From the NCBI GenBank assembly GCA_000237975.1, contig CP003179.1, positions 1,302,001-1,366,000 on the forward strand: a stretch of 64,000 bases of DNA, written 5' to 3'. The notes beneath the pieces were generated by a model. That model did no database searches. It was not told the DNA's origin and worked only from the letters and a program-made list of their open reading frames with translations. Shown here one piece after another: positions 9,634 through 18,709 of this stretch (its first letter is position 1; every line of letters starts with the position of its first letter). Source of the stretch: Sulfobacillus acidophilus DSM 10332. GTDB lineage: Bacteria > Bacillota > Sulfobacillia > Sulfobacillales > Sulfobacillaceae. Both the position numbers and the translations under genes were made by a program.

Positions 9634-10746
9634 GTGAAGCAATACGAATATATGGCCAAACTGGCGCTGAAGGCGCGGGGGATTCCGATTCCGCCGGGCC
9701 AAGTGGCGGATACACCCGAAGAAGCGCGGGCAGCGGTGGAGGCTATCGGGCCTGCCGCGTTAAAGGCGCAAGTCCTCGTGGGGGGACGAGGCAAGGCCGG
9801 CGGTATCCGGTTTGCCCAAACACCCCAAGAAGCCTATGATTTGGCCCGGGCCATGTTGGGGATGGATCTGAAGGGGTATACCGTCGAGCGGCTCTACGTA
9901 GAAGGGAAGCTCAGCATTGAACGGGAACTCTATATTTCGGTGACCACCGACCGGAACCGCAAAGTCCCGTTGGTGATGGCTTCCACCGCCGGCGGGATGG
10001 AAATCGAAGACGTGTCGGATGATCTCATCGTGCGCCAATGGGTGAATCCGCGGGTGGGGGTCATGCCTTACTTTGGGCGCGAGTTGGCACATAAGCTGGG
10101 GCTCGAGGGCACGTTAGCCCGAGAATTTGCCGACTTGGTGGTCAAACTCTACCAAATCTATCACCAAGAAGATGCCGAGTTAGTTGAGATTAACCCGTTG
10201 GCGGTCGTCAATGGGCATTTGGTGGCGGCCGACGCGCGGTTGAACCTGGATGACAGCGCTCTCTATCGGCATCCCGAAGTGACCCGCGTGGAGGAAGGGT
10301 CGGCGCTGGAGAAAAAAGTTCACGAGATCGGACTCGCGTACGTCGAGTTGGATGGCGACATTGCGATTATGGCGAACGGGGCGGGGATGGCGATGGCAAC
10401 CGTCGACGCCATTCAATATTTTGGCGGCAAGCCGGCCAACTTTTTAGACGCCGGGGGCGGGGCGTCGGTTGAGCCGACAGCGCAAGCCCTGGGCGTTTTG
10501 GTCTCGATGAACCCTAAAGTGATTTTTGTCAACATTTTTGGCGGAATCACCCGGTGTGACGATGTCGCCCAGGCTATCCTGCAAGTCAAGCGGACTCAAG
10601 GCATTCCGGTGCCGCTGGTGGTCCGGTTGGTTGGCACCAACGAAAAGGAAGGGGTTCGGCTGTTGGAGCAAGAGGGCATTTCCGCGTATTCCGATATGGC
10701 ACCGGCCGCGAAGCGGGCTGTTGAACTAGCAGGGGAGGGACGCTGA
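9634..10746 (+). CDS. sucC: Succinyl-CoA synthetase beta subunit
   Basis: The ATP-grasp subunit that phosphorylates ADP or GDP at the expense of succinyl-CoA. The 370 residues start with KQYEYMAKLALKARGIPIPPG, contain VLVGGRGKAGG for nucleotide binding, ELVEINPL for metal, and the C-terminal FVNIFGGITRCDDVA segment contacting the alpha subunit. It starts at a GTG one base after the malic enzyme stop codon, so translational coupling is likely, and is followed one base later by sucD. Confidence 0.95.
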   Translation: MKQYEYMAKLALKARGIPIPPGQVADTPEEARAAVEAIGPAALKAQVLVGGRGKAGGIRFAQTPQEAYDLARAMLGMDLKGYTVERLYVEGKLSIERELYISVTTDRNRKVPLVMASTAGGMEIEDVSDDLIVRQWVNPRVGVMPYFGRELAHKLGLEGTLAREFADLVVKLYQIYHQEDAELVEINPLAVVNGHLVAADARLNLDDSALYRHPEVTRVEEGSALEKKVHEIGLAYVELDGDIAIMANGAGMAMATVDAIQYFGGKPANFLDAGGGASVEPTAQALGVLVSMNPKVIFVNIFGGITRCDDVAQAILQVKRTQGIPVPLVVRLVGTNEKEGVRLLEQEGISAYSDMAPAAKRAVELAGEGR

Positions 10747-10747
10747 G

Positions 10748-11623
10748 ATGGCCATCTTGTTAACCAAAGACACCCGGATTATCGTGCAGGGCATTACCGG
10801 CAATCAGGGGCAGTTTCACACCCAACAAATGTTGGCTTATGGATCGCACGTCGTTGGAGGGGTTTCGCCGGGCAAATCCGGCCAGACCGTGGCCGGGGTA
10901 CCGGTATTTGATACCGTCGAAGAGGCCGTCGAACACACTCAGGCTACCGCCTCGATTGTGTTTGTGCCGGCGCCGTTCGCCAAAGATGCGGCGTTTGAAG
11001 CCATGGAAAACGGGATTCGGTTGTTGGTAATGATTCCCGAACATATCCCGGTGCAAGATTCCATCGATATCGTGACCCGGGCCGCGGAATTGGGGGTCAC
11101 CGTCATTGGCCCCAATACCTTTGGGATTATTTCACCCGGGGAACAGACCAAGATGGGGATTATGCCGAACCACATTTATCAGCCGGGACCGATTGGGGTG
11201 GTTGCCCGCTCGGGCACTTTGAGCTACGAAATTGCCTTTAGCTTGACCAACGGCGGATTTGGGCAAACGACCGTCGTCGGTATGGGCGGGGATCCCGTCG
11301 TCGGCCAAACCTTTATCTCGGTCTTGCGCCACTTTAAGGACGATCCGGCCACCCAGGCCGTGGTGATGGTCGGCGAAATCGGCGGCAGTGCGGAAGAAGA
11401 AGCGGCCGAATACATTAAGACGTTGGGTAAGCCGGTAGTGGCTTATTTGGCGGGACGCGCGGCACCTCCCGGAAAACGGATGGGGCACGCGGGGGCCATC
11501 ATCGAACGGGGCAAAGGGACCTTGGAAAGTAAGGAGCGGGCCTTGACTCAGGCCGGCGCCAGTGTCGTGACGATGCCATGGCAAGTGGCTGACGCCGTCA
11601 AAGAAATCATGCAGGGCCGTTAA
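10748..11623 (+). CDS. sucD: Succinyl-CoA synthetase alpha subunit
   Basis: The CoA-binding and phospho-His subunit. The 291-residue protein has VQGITGNQGQFH at the N-terminus, the CoA-binding core, GPNTFGIISPGE, and the phosphorylated His in GHAGAIIERGKG. It is the last gene of the icd-mdh-mae-sucCD operon and is followed directly by a strong terminator. Confidence 0.95.
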   Translation: MAILLTKDTRIIVQGITGNQGQFHTQQMLAYGSHVVGGVSPGKSGQTVAGVPVFDTVEEAVEHTQATASIVFVPAPFAKDAAFEAMENGIRLLVMIPEHIPVQDSIDIVTRAAELGVTVIGPNTFGIISPGEQTKMGIMPNHIYQPGPIGVVARSGTLSYEIAFSLTNGGFGQTTVVGMGGDPVVGQTFISVLRHFKDDPATQAVVMVGEIGGSAEEEAAEYIKTLGKPVVAYLAGRAAPPGKRMGHAGAIIERGKGTLESKERALTQAGASVVTMPWQVADAVKEIMQGR

Positions 11624-11629
11624 CGGTGG

Positions 11630-11655
11630 GGGGCTCGCGGAGGCGGGCCCCTTTT
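11630..11655 (+). terminator. Rho-independent terminator of the TCA operon
   Basis: GGGGCTCGC at 11630-11638 pairs with GCGGGCCCC at 11643-11651 (one G-T wobble) around a four-base loop, followed by TTTT. Confidence 0.85.
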
Positions 11656-11711
11656 CCATGATTTTTGATATGCTAATGGAAAATACTTGGGGTACCGCGG
11701 AATCCGACACG

Positions 11712-11720
11712 TGTTATGAT
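11712..11720 (+). promoter_or_regulatory. Extended -10 promoter element of the haem operon
   Basis: TGTTATGAT contains an extended -10 (TGn followed by TATGAT at 11715-11720). No good -35 hexamer lies at 16-18 bp, as is common for extended -10 promoters. It is about 60 bases upstream of hemA and just after the previous operon's terminator. Confidence 0.5.
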
Positions 11721-11780
11721 AGGAAACGAAAAAACATAGTCCGAAATGAAACCGGACACACTGGAATTGAGGTGACGGGG

Positions 11781-13064
11781 ATGCGCATACAAGTGGTGGG
11801 ATTGAATCACCGGCAAGCTCCCCTGGTCATTCGCGAGCGCGTGGCTTTTGGACCGGAATTGTTAGAAGCGGCCTATCGGCGGGTTCACGAATTGCGCCAT
11901 CAAGAAGGCGTCGTAATATTGTCCACGTGCAACCGGACGGAAATCTATGTGGCCGGTGAGGTTGAGCTAGCCGACATTTTGGCTTGGTGGGAGCAACTGA
12001 CCGGTGTTCCGCGTGGAGAATTTTCCGATGCCTTGTTATGGTACCAGGGGGCCGACGCGATTCGGCACGTCATGCGGGTGGCGGCCGGCTTGGACTCGAA
12101 AGTGCTGGGAGAAACCCAAATTTTGGGTCAGGTGAAAGATGCGTACCATTTGGCGCAACGTTATGGTGCGGTGGGTCGTCTGCACCGGGTGTTTCATTAT
12201 GCGTTGCGGGCAGGCAAACGGGCGCATGCGGAAACCGACATTAGCAAAAATGCGTTGTCCTTAGGTTACGCGATTGTCGAACTGACCCGCAAAGTGTTTG
12301 GAAATCTGGCTCCGTTAACGGCCGTGGTGATTGGTACGGGAGAGACGGGAGAATTGGTGGCTCGCCATTTGTCGGCCCAAGGAATCGGTCGGCTCCTTCT
12401 CGTCAACCGGACCAGCGCACGAGCTCAGGGGTTGGCGGAAGAACTGGGAGCGGAAGTCTGGCCCTTCGACAACCGTCTTGAGGCGTTGAAAGAGGCACAA
12501 GTGGTGGTTTCCGCCACCAGCGCACAAGAGCCGGTGATAACCGCCGACATGGTACGGCAGGCCATCGCCGGGCACGGACAAGCATTGCGCTTTTTCTTCG
12601 ATTTGGCGGTGCCGCGTGATGTGGAGCCGGAAGTCGGCCAGTTGGGCGAAAACGTGTTTTTGTATGATATTGATGATGTTCAGTCGGTTGTGCGGGCTAA
12701 TTTACGCCATCGGCAGCTAGAAGTGGCCAAAGTCGAGCGGTTGATTGAAGAGGAAGTGAAGGAACTGGAAAACGAACTGGGCGCCAGTCAGGTGGGACCG
12801 GTGATTCGGTCCTTACGCCAAAAAGCGGAGGCCATCCGGCAGGCCGAGCTGGCCAAAGCGCTCAACCGATTGCCGAACCTGTCAGAGGAAGAACGGGAAG
12901 TGGTCGCCGAAACCACCCGTTTGATTCTCAATAAATTCTTAAACGATGCAATGGTGAGTATGCGTCAGTGGGGAGCCGACGAGGCGAAAGCGTCTTACGT
13001 GGAAGCGGTACGGGAATTGTTTCGGTTAACGGATGAGGGGGACGTGGCGGTCACCCCCGAGTAG
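11781..13064 (+). CDS. hemA: Glutamyl-tRNA reductase
   Basis: First committed step of C5-pathway tetrapyrrole synthesis: reduces Glu-tRNA(Glu) to glutamate-1-semialdehyde. The protein (427 residues) has the catalytic Cys in LSTCNRTEIY near residue 50, a Rossmann domain with VIGTGETGELVA, and the helical dimerisation tail. The ATG at 11781 is chosen over in-frame upstream codons because GAGGTGACGGGG precedes it and the upstream part runs through the promoter. It leads the operon hemA-ccsA-hemC-hemD-hemB. Confidence 0.95.
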   Translation: MRIQVVGLNHRQAPLVIRERVAFGPELLEAAYRRVHELRHQEGVVILSTCNRTEIYVAGEVELADILAWWEQLTGVPRGEFSDALLWYQGADAIRHVMRVAAGLDSKVLGETQILGQVKDAYHLAQRYGAVGRLHRVFHYALRAGKRAHAETDISKNALSLGYAIVELTRKVFGNLAPLTAVVIGTGETGELVARHLSAQGIGRLLLVNRTSARAQGLAEELGAEVWPFDNRLEALKEAQVVVSATSAQEPVITADMVRQAIAGHGQALRFFFDLAVPRDVEPEVGQLGENVFLYDIDDVQSVVRANLRHRQLEVAKVERLIEEEVKELENELGASQVGPVIRSLRQKAEAIRQAELAKALNRLPNLSEEEREVVAETTRLILNKFLNDAMVSMRQWGADEAKASYVEAVRELFRLTDEGDVAVTPE

Positions 13065-13082
13065 AAGCGGGAGGAGGCCGAG

Positions 13083-13892
13083 GTGACCATTTTAATGGGT
13101 CTCACCGGCGCCGGATATTTATGGGCTGCGGTATTATCCGTGGCCGCTTTTTATGATCTCCGGCGCATGCGATGGGCAGAGTACGGGGGCGTCGTCGGCT
13201 GGCTGGCCCAAACCGCTTGGTTGGTGGCCCGCGGGGTGGCGAGTCACGGTTTTCCGTTTGTCACGCTATATGACTGGATGGGGTTTTTCGTATGGGCCTC
13301 GGTCTTCGTGTATGGCTTGGTCAGCCGATGGAACGCGTGGCGGATTGCCGGAGGGTTTTTATTTCCGATCATGTTTGTCGTCTGGCTCGTGAGCCAGACG
13401 CTCAATCATCGGTTAGGCCCCCTGCCGACCGGCTTAAGCGGTCCCTGGTTAGATGTCCATATTGCCTTGGCTACGCTGGCCGACGTCAGTTTTTTGCTTT
13501 CGGCGATTTTCGGTATTATGTACATTGAAAAGGAACGAGAATTAAAACAGAAAAACGTGCGGGTCTTTTATTACCGTTTGCCGCCGTTGGGCGAACTGGA
13601 CCAATGGAGTGCCCGCCTTATCGGATGGGGCTGGCCCCTCTTTACGTTGGCCATGGTGACCGGCGCAATTTGGGCTAAAATGGTATGGGGTCAATATTGG
13701 AGTTGGAGTCCCAAGGAAGTGTGGTCGCTCTTGACCTGGGCCGTTTATGCGGGATATCTGGCCGCCCGGTGGGGGCTGGGATGGCGAGGCCGGCGGGCCG
13801 CATATTTTTCCATGCTCGCCTTCCTCGCGGTGCTGGTGAACTTTTGGGTCATCAATTTGTGGTTTCATGGCCCCCATAATTATAACGTTTAG
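13083..13892 (+). CDS. CcsA/HemX-type cytochrome c assembly membrane protein
   Basis: A 269-residue protein with about eight membrane spans. Its position between hemA and hemC is the place occupied by hemX in Bacillus. The C-terminal half carries a haem-handling WWD-like segment near residues 201-213, reading WGQYWSWSPKEVW; the usual Asp after the third Trp is replaced by Ser. It may handle haem for cytochrome c maturation or influence HemA levels, as proposed for HemX; sequence alone does not decide. GTG start with GGGAGGAGG upstream. Confidence 0.8.
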   Translation: MTILMGLTGAGYLWAAVLSVAAFYDLRRMRWAEYGGVVGWLAQTAWLVARGVASHGFPFVTLYDWMGFFVWASVFVYGLVSRWNAWRIAGGFLFPIMFVVWLVSQTLNHRLGPLPTGLSGPWLDVHIALATLADVSFLLSAIFGIMYIEKERELKQKNVRVFYYRLPPLGELDQWSARLIGWGWPLFTLAMVTGAIWAKMVWGQYWSWSPKEVWSLLTWAVYAGYLAARWGLGWRGRRAAYFSMLAFLAVLVNFWVINLWFHGPHNYNV

Positions 13893-13904
13893 GATGAGGA
13901 CGAC

Positions 13905-14807
13905 ATGGCCAATCTCTCTATCGGCACCCGAGGCAGCGAGCTTGCGGTGCGTCAAACCGATCTCATCGTTTCGCGTTTAGAATCCCAGGAGCACCACGTC
14001 ACGGTCGTTCGCGTCGAAACCCACGGGGACCGGGTCCTGGATCGGGCGCTGAATCAGTTGGGCAATCAAGGGGTTTTTACGACCGAATTAGAACAACGGT
14101 TGGTCGCGGGAACCATTGACTTGGCGGTCCATTCGCTAAAAGATTTGCCGACCCAATTGGCGCCGGGATTGGCCATCGGCGCCTACGCGTTACCCGAGGA
14201 TCGCCGTGACGTCTTGCTGGCCGGAGATTATACGCTGGCGACGCTTCCGCCGGGAGCCCGCGTGGGAACTTCCAGCCTGCGGCGAACGGCCTTTTTACGG
14301 TCTCTTCGTCCGGACCTGGAAGTGGTTCCGGTCCGGGGCAATTTGCAAACCCGGTTACGGAAGTGGCAGGAACTAGGACTCGACGGCCTGTTGTTGGCTG
14401 CCGCCGGAGTCCACCGCTTAGGGTGGCAGGATAAAATCAGCGAGTATTTAGATCCCTTCGCGATGGTCCCTGCCCCCGGTCAAGGCATTTTAGCGGTCGA
14501 AATGGTGGCTGATCGCCAGGATATCGCCAAAATCTTGGCGCCCTTGGACGATCCGGCAGCTCGCGTATTGGCGCAGGCCGAACGGGGGGTATTGGCCCGT
14601 CTCGGCGGCGGCTGCCAAATGCCGTTAGGTGCCTATGCGACCTGGGACGGAGAGACGGTTTACTTGTTAGGCCAAGCGGCGGATCCGGCGGGAACTCGGC
14701 TGGCACGAGCGGAAGCTCGGGGAACGGCCTCCGATACGGACCGGCTGGCGGAGGAGGTGGCCGACGAATTGCGGCGGCAAGGAGCTTTAGCATGGATTCA
14801 GCCATAG
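13905..14807 (+). CDS. hemC: Porphobilinogen deaminase (hydroxymethylbilane synthase)
   Basis: Joins four porphobilinogens into hydroxymethylbilane. The 300-residue protein shows IGTRGSELAVRQ at the start, the HSLKDLPT loop, the GTSSLRRTA substrate-binding segment, and the dipyrromethane-cofactor Cys in LGGGCQMPLGAY near residue 240. It starts 12 bases after ccsA and its end overlaps hemD by 16 bases. Confidence 0.96.
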   Translation: MANLSIGTRGSELAVRQTDLIVSRLESQEHHVTVVRVETHGDRVLDRALNQLGNQGVFTTELEQRLVAGTIDLAVHSLKDLPTQLAPGLAIGAYALPEDRRDVLLAGDYTLATLPPGARVGTSSLRRTAFLRSLRPDLEVVPVRGNLQTRLRKWQELGLDGLLLAAAGVHRLGWQDKISEYLDPFAMVPAPGQGILAVEMVADRQDIAKILAPLDDPAARVLAQAERGVLARLGGGCQMPLGAYATWDGETVYLLGQAADPAGTRLARAEARGTASDTDRLAEEVADELRRQGALAWIQP

Positions 14808-16063
14808 TCCGCAAGCAGGTGACATTGGTCGGAGGCTCCAACGGACGGGTAGCGTATCTCACGCAGGCAGCGTGGGACGTCTTGGAAGCGTGTGACCGGA
14901 TTTGGTTGTCGTCGGCATTCGAGGATGGCGGGACCGATTGGCGGGAGTGGCCGTGGTCCGGCAAGACCGTTCGGGCTCAGTGGCGTGACCCGACTTGGCG
15001 AGACAGTCTTCAGGACGATGGATCGCGTCAGGTCGCCTGGGTGGTGCCTGACAGTCCCGCGGTATCCCGTGATCCCGATTTGGTTGTCGGCCTCTCTTAT
15101 TTACGGCAATGGCGATGGCAGACGGCTTGGGTCAGTGGAATCCCCGGCTGGCTTTTTCGGTTGGATGAGTTGGGGCTGGTAACTTTTCCTACAACCATGA
15201 CGATTAACGGGAAGGTCACGATTGCGTGGCCGTCTGAGGTCTCATTCCATGACGTTCCGCAATTTCCCTGGCTGCACGACCAACCGCTGTATAACCGGAC
15301 CATTGTGTGGCTGCGTGACAGTCCTCGCGCACGGGAAGCCGCGGGTTGGCTGCGGCAACAGGGGGCACGGGTGTGGATTGAGCCCGTGAGCGTGATTGAG
15401 CCTCCTGAGCGCACGGACGCCTGGGATCGGATGTTGGAACAGATTGCCCGGTATGATTGGCTGCTGTTGACCAGTGCCGAAGCGGTTGATCGCTGGTTTC
15501 GACGCATGCGGGAAAAATCCGTGGATATCCGCCGTTTGCGCGCCCAGATTGCCGTCGTGGGCCCGGAAACGGCCCGGCTGGTGCGCCAGGTCGGTTTGAC
15601 GGTCGATTTGATGCCGGAGCGGGATTATAGTCAAGGCGGGCTGATTGAAGCCTTTTCGGCCATACCCGTGCGTGGCAGTCTGATGGCCTTCCCCGGTGGA
15701 CAAAAGAACCGGCGGGATCTGGTGGAGCATTTGGAAGCGCGCGGAGCACGGGTGGACACGGCCGTTATTTATCGTAATCGCTCTGTCCCCCTTGAGACGG
15801 CTACTCGGTTAGCCATCCAAAACGCTACGGTATCGGCCTTGGTATTCACGGCGTCCTCACAAGTCGAGTATCTGGTCGAGCAGTTATCGATGGAGGAACG
15901 GCACCGTCTACGGGATATTCCGCTCTTTAGTATTGGGCCGGCCACGACCGGGACTCTTCGCCAGTATGGTTTGGTACCTGCCGGCGAGGCCGCTACCCCG
16001 AATTTTCGCGTGCTGGCGGAATTAGTTCGGGACCGATTGGCGGAGACATCACAAAAGGAGTGA
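14792..16063 (+). CDS. hemD: Uroporphyrinogen-III synthase with degenerate N-terminal CobA-like domain
   Basis: The C-terminal part, about residues 165-415, is a HemD domain that cyclises hydroxymethylbilane ([58 protein letters not shown]). The first 160 residues resemble a worn tetrapyrrole methyltransferase (CobA/SUMT): [15 protein letters not shown] takes the place of the usual VGaGPGdp..LT, but the glycine-rich SAM loop is changed and the domain is about 80 residues shorter than CobA. Methyltransferase activity is therefore unlikely. The start overlaps hemC and is preceded by AAGGAG. HemD is poorly conserved, so the domain boundary is approximate. Confidence 0.85.
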   Translation: MDSAIVRKQVTLVGGSNGRVAYLTQAAWDVLEACDRIWLSSAFEDGGTDWREWPWSGKTVRAQWRDPTWRDSLQDDGSRQVAWVVPDSPAVSRDPDLVVGLSYLRQWRWQTAWVSGIPGWLFRLDELGLVTFPTTMTINGKVTIAWPSEVSFHDVPQFPWLHDQPLYNRTIVWLRDSPRAREAAGWLRQQGARVWIEPVSVIEPPERTDAWDRMLEQIARYDWLLLTSAEAVDRWFRRMREKSVDIRRLRAQIAVVGPETARLVRQVGLTVDLMPERDYSQGGLIEAFSAIPVRGSLMAFPGGQKNRRDLVEHLEARGARVDTAVIYRNRSVPLETATRLAIQNATVSALVFTASSQVEYLVEQLSMEERHRLRDIPLFSIGPATTGTLRQYGLVPAGEAATPNFRVLAELVRDRLAETSQKE

Positions 16064-16067
16064 TTTC

Positions 16068-17045
16068 ATGTTTCCTTCGTTTCCTATCGAAAGGCCGCGT
16101 CGATTGCGGCGCACCGAGGTTTTGCGGGATTTAGTGCGGGAAACCCGCCTGCATCCGGCGGAATTGATTTACCCGGTGTTCGTCAAACCCGGGCGCGACC
16201 GGCAAGACCCTATACAGTCCATGCCGGGGATTTTTCAGTGGTCACCGGATACCTTGGAACGCCATCTGACGACAGCCTATCAAAAAGGGATTAAAAGCTT
16301 TTTATTGTTTGGCATACCGGAACATAAAGATGCGCGGGGATCCGAGGCGTATGATCCCCAGGGGATTATTCAAGTCACGCTTCGTCGTTTGCGTGACGCG
16401 CTTTCGGATGCGGTACTGATAGCCGACTTATGCTTGTGTGAATATACCGACCATGGGCACTGTGGGGTGCTTAAAGGGGAGACCGTGGATAATGACGTGA
16501 CCTTGGATTTGCTGGCGGAAACGGCGGTTCGGCAGGCGGAAGCCGGGGCGAGTATCGTCGCACCGTCGGATATGATGGACGGACGCGTGGGCGCCATTCG
16601 GCGGGCTCTCGACCAACAGGGTTTTCAAGACATCCCGATTATGTCCTACGCGGCCAAGTACGCCTCCGCCTTTTACGGGCCATTTCGGGAAGCGGCGGAA
16701 AACACGCCGGCGTTTGGCGATCGCCGATCGTATCAAATGGACCCGGCAAATCGCCGGGAGGCGCTCAAAGAGGTGTTTTTGGATATCGAAGAAGGGGCGG
16801 ACCTGGTCATTGTGAAGCCGGCCCTTCCGTATCTGGATATTGTGTCGGATGTCAAAGCGGCGGTAAAAGTGCCGGTGGCCGCCTACCAAGTTTCCGGCGA
16901 ATATGCCATGATTGAAGCAGCCGGTCGAAACGGCTGGATTGACCGACGCCGGGTGGTGATGGAAACCTTAACGGCCATTCGGCGGGCCGGAGCGGATATG
17001 ATTATCACCTATTTCGCCCCGGAAGTTGTGGATTGGATCGAATAA
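16068..17045 (+). CDS. hemB: Delta-aminolevulinic acid dehydratase (porphobilinogen synthase)
   Basis: Condenses two aminolevulinates to porphobilinogen. The 325-residue enzyme contains the Cys-rich zinc site [14 protein letters not shown] near residues 118-131, so it is a zinc-type enzyme, and the two active-site Lys segments [16 protein letters not shown] and VKPALPYLD. It is the last haem gene of the operon, four bases after hemD. The small GC hairpin at 17046-17064 after it lacks a T run and is not a convincing terminator. Confidence 0.96.
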   Translation: MFPSFPIERPRRLRRTEVLRDLVRETRLHPAELIYPVFVKPGRDRQDPIQSMPGIFQWSPDTLERHLTTAYQKGIKSFLLFGIPEHKDARGSEAYDPQGIIQVTLRRLRDALSDAVLIADLCLCEYTDHGHCGVLKGETVDNDVTLDLLAETAVRQAEAGASIVAPSDMMDGRVGAIRRALDQQGFQDIPIMSYAAKYASAFYGPFREAAENTPAFGDRRSYQMDPANRREALKEVFLDIEEGADLVIVKPALPYLDIVSDVKAAVKVPVAAYQVSGEYAMIEAAGRNGWIDRRRVVMETLTAIRRAGADMIITYFAPEVVDWIE

Positions 17046-17099
17046 CCGCATAGAGTGGATGCGGTCGGGCCAGGCTAAACGGTAGAGGAGGCGGTAGGC

Positions 17100-17273
17100 A
17101 TGACGCGTCAGGAATTCCGGAAGCAGCCGTTTAACGAGTCGCTCTACTTGTACGACATGAATGCGGACGAACTATTTGACCAAGCCAAAGTGATCATGAT
17201 TGACTCGAGTTTGGGATTAACCTGTCCGGTACCGCCCGACAGGGGGTCCCAAGAGGAATCTCAGCCCTCTTAA
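17100..17273 (+). CDS. 57-residue protein of unknown function between hemB and selA
   Basis: A short reading frame with a strong GAGGAGG at 17084-17090 and an ATG at 17100. The product begins MTRQEFRKQPFNESLYLYDM, has an acidic centre, a single Cys followed by Pro-rich residues, and a polar tail. No domain is recognised. It lies 54 bases after hemB and 32 bases before selA, on the same strand. The good ribosome site and tight packing support it being a gene; nothing indicates its function. Confidence 0.5.
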   Translation: MTRQEFRKQPFNESLYLYDMNADELFDQAKVIMIDSSLGLTCPVPPDRGSQEESQPS

Positions 17274-17305
17274 CGGAGTCGGATGGGGCTGAAGGAGGCA
17301 GAGGT

Positions 17306-18709
17306 TTGCCCGAACATGTGAATTCGCAATTGCGGGCCATACCGGCGGTTCAGACGATTCAACGCGCCATTGGCGATCGCTTGCCAGTGGCGCGTGTTTG
17401 GCTTGACCAGGCTATTCGCGACGAATTGGAACATATTCGCCAAGCGGTGTTACAAGGGGAGCCGGTTCCTCCCTTCGAGAGGATTCTCGCCGCCGTCGAG
17501 ACCCGCGCGCGTCGTTATGCCGTACCGCACTTACGCCCCGTGCTAAATGCCACCGGAGTCATGATTCATACCAATTTAGGCCGTTCACCGCTACCGCCGG
17601 CCCTGATGGACCATGTGGCGGCCGTGGCCACGCAATATTCTACATTGGAATATCGTTTGTCGGAGGGTCAGCGGGGTTCCCGACACGAGCACGTGGAAGA
17701 GCTGTTGACCTGGTTGGTCGGTACCGAGGCGGCGATGGTGGTCAACAATAACGCGGCCGCGGTCTTATTGGCGCTGTCGACGTTGGCCGAAGGCCGAGAG
17801 GTGGTCGTATCGCGGGGAGAACTGGTCGAGATCGGGGGATCTTTTCGGGTTCCGGAGGTTATGGCCCTGTCGGGGGCCCGGCTTCGGGAAGTGGGGGCGA
17901 CCAACAAAACCCATCTTCGCGATTATATGGCGGCCATTCAGGACAATACCGCGCTTTTATTGAAAGTGCATCAATCCAATTTCCGCATGATGGGATTCGT
18001 GGCATCGGTAGAATTGGCCGATTTGGTGCGACTCGGCCGACAAACCGGCATCCCGGTGATGGCCGATTTGGGTAGCGGGGTCCTACGCCCGTTGCGGATC
18101 GGCGATTATGAGGAGCCGGACGTGCCCACCGTGGTGCAGACGGGAGTCGACGTGACGACGTTTTCCGGCGACAAACTCCTCGGGGGACCCCAAGCCGGCA
18201 TTGTGGTCGGACGGCGAGACATTATCCAGCGGATGAAAAAGCATCCGTTGGCGCGGGCCGTGCGGGTGGACAAAATGACCTTGGCGGCGCTGGAGATGGT
18301 GTTGCGATGGTATGCGGAAGGCCGTGGCCATGAGCTTCCGCTGTGGCAGATGATCGAGGCCGGCCCGGAAGCGATTCGGCAACGGGCCGAGACCTTCATG
18401 GACCACCTGCGCCAACACCTACCCGCGGAGGTTCGTGTCGAATTAGAAGAAGCTTGGTCCGAAATCGGCGGCGGATCGATGCCGGGAACCCGTTTACCGA
18501 CGTATTTAGTGACCTTGGCGGGATCAGAACCACGGGACGTGGTGGAGTGGGAACGGCGGTTACGTGAATCGGATCCCCCTGTTATTGTCCGGGTCAGTCA
18601 TGGTAAAATTTTAGTTGACTTGCGCACTATTTTCCCACAGCAAAAATTAACGTTACAAACCGCCATTGTGCGAGCGATTACCGGAGAGGTTGAAGGAGGA
18701 TCCCGATGA
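17306..18709 (+). CDS. selA: L-seryl-tRNA(Sec) selenium transferase
   Basis: A PLP enzyme that converts Ser-tRNA(Sec) to Sec-tRNA(Sec). At 467 residues it is full length, with RPVLNATGVMIHTNLGRSPL, the NNNAAAVLLAL region and the PLP Lys in FSGDKLLGGPQAG near residue 290. It uses a TTG start, chosen because GAAGGAGG at 17291-17298 is seven bases upstream. Its stop overlaps the etfB start (ATGA). No selB, selD, tRNA(Sec) or selenoprotein gene is seen in the window. Some SelA-like proteins have other roles, so the function here is open. Confidence 0.82.
   Translation: MPEHVNSQLRAIPAVQTIQRAIGDRLPVARVWLDQAIRDELEHIRQAVLQGEPVPPFERILAAVETRARRYAVPHLRPVLNATGVMIHTNLGRSPLPPALMDHVAAVATQYSTLEYRLSEGQRGSRHEHVEELLTWLVGTEAAMVVNNNAAAVLLALSTLAEGREVVVSRGELVEIGGSFRVPEVMALSGARLREVGATNKTHLRDYMAAIQDNTALLLKVHQSNFRMMGFVASVELADLVRLGRQTGIPVMADLGSGVLRPLRIGDYEEPDVPTVVQTGVDVTTFSGDKLLGGPQAGIVVGRRDIIQRMKKHPLARAVRVDKMTLAALEMVLRWYAEGRGHELPLWQMIEAGPEAIRQRAETFMDHLRQHLPAEVRVELEEAWSEIGGGSMPGTRLPTYLVTLAGSEPRDVVEWERRLRESDPPVIVRVSHGKILVDLRTIFPQQKLTLQTAIVRAITGEVEGGSR

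Noticed and set aside
11132-11710. Minus-strand frame of 192 residues opposite sucD
   Set aside because: Shadow of sucD that reads through the operon terminator.
11735-11755. Small hairpin in the hemA leader as a riboswitch
   Set aside because: Only a five-base stem (GTCCG with CGGAC) with no conserved core; too little for a regulatory RNA.
17046-17064. Terminator after hemB
   Set aside because: A six-base GC hairpin without a T run, and the following genes are closely spaced.
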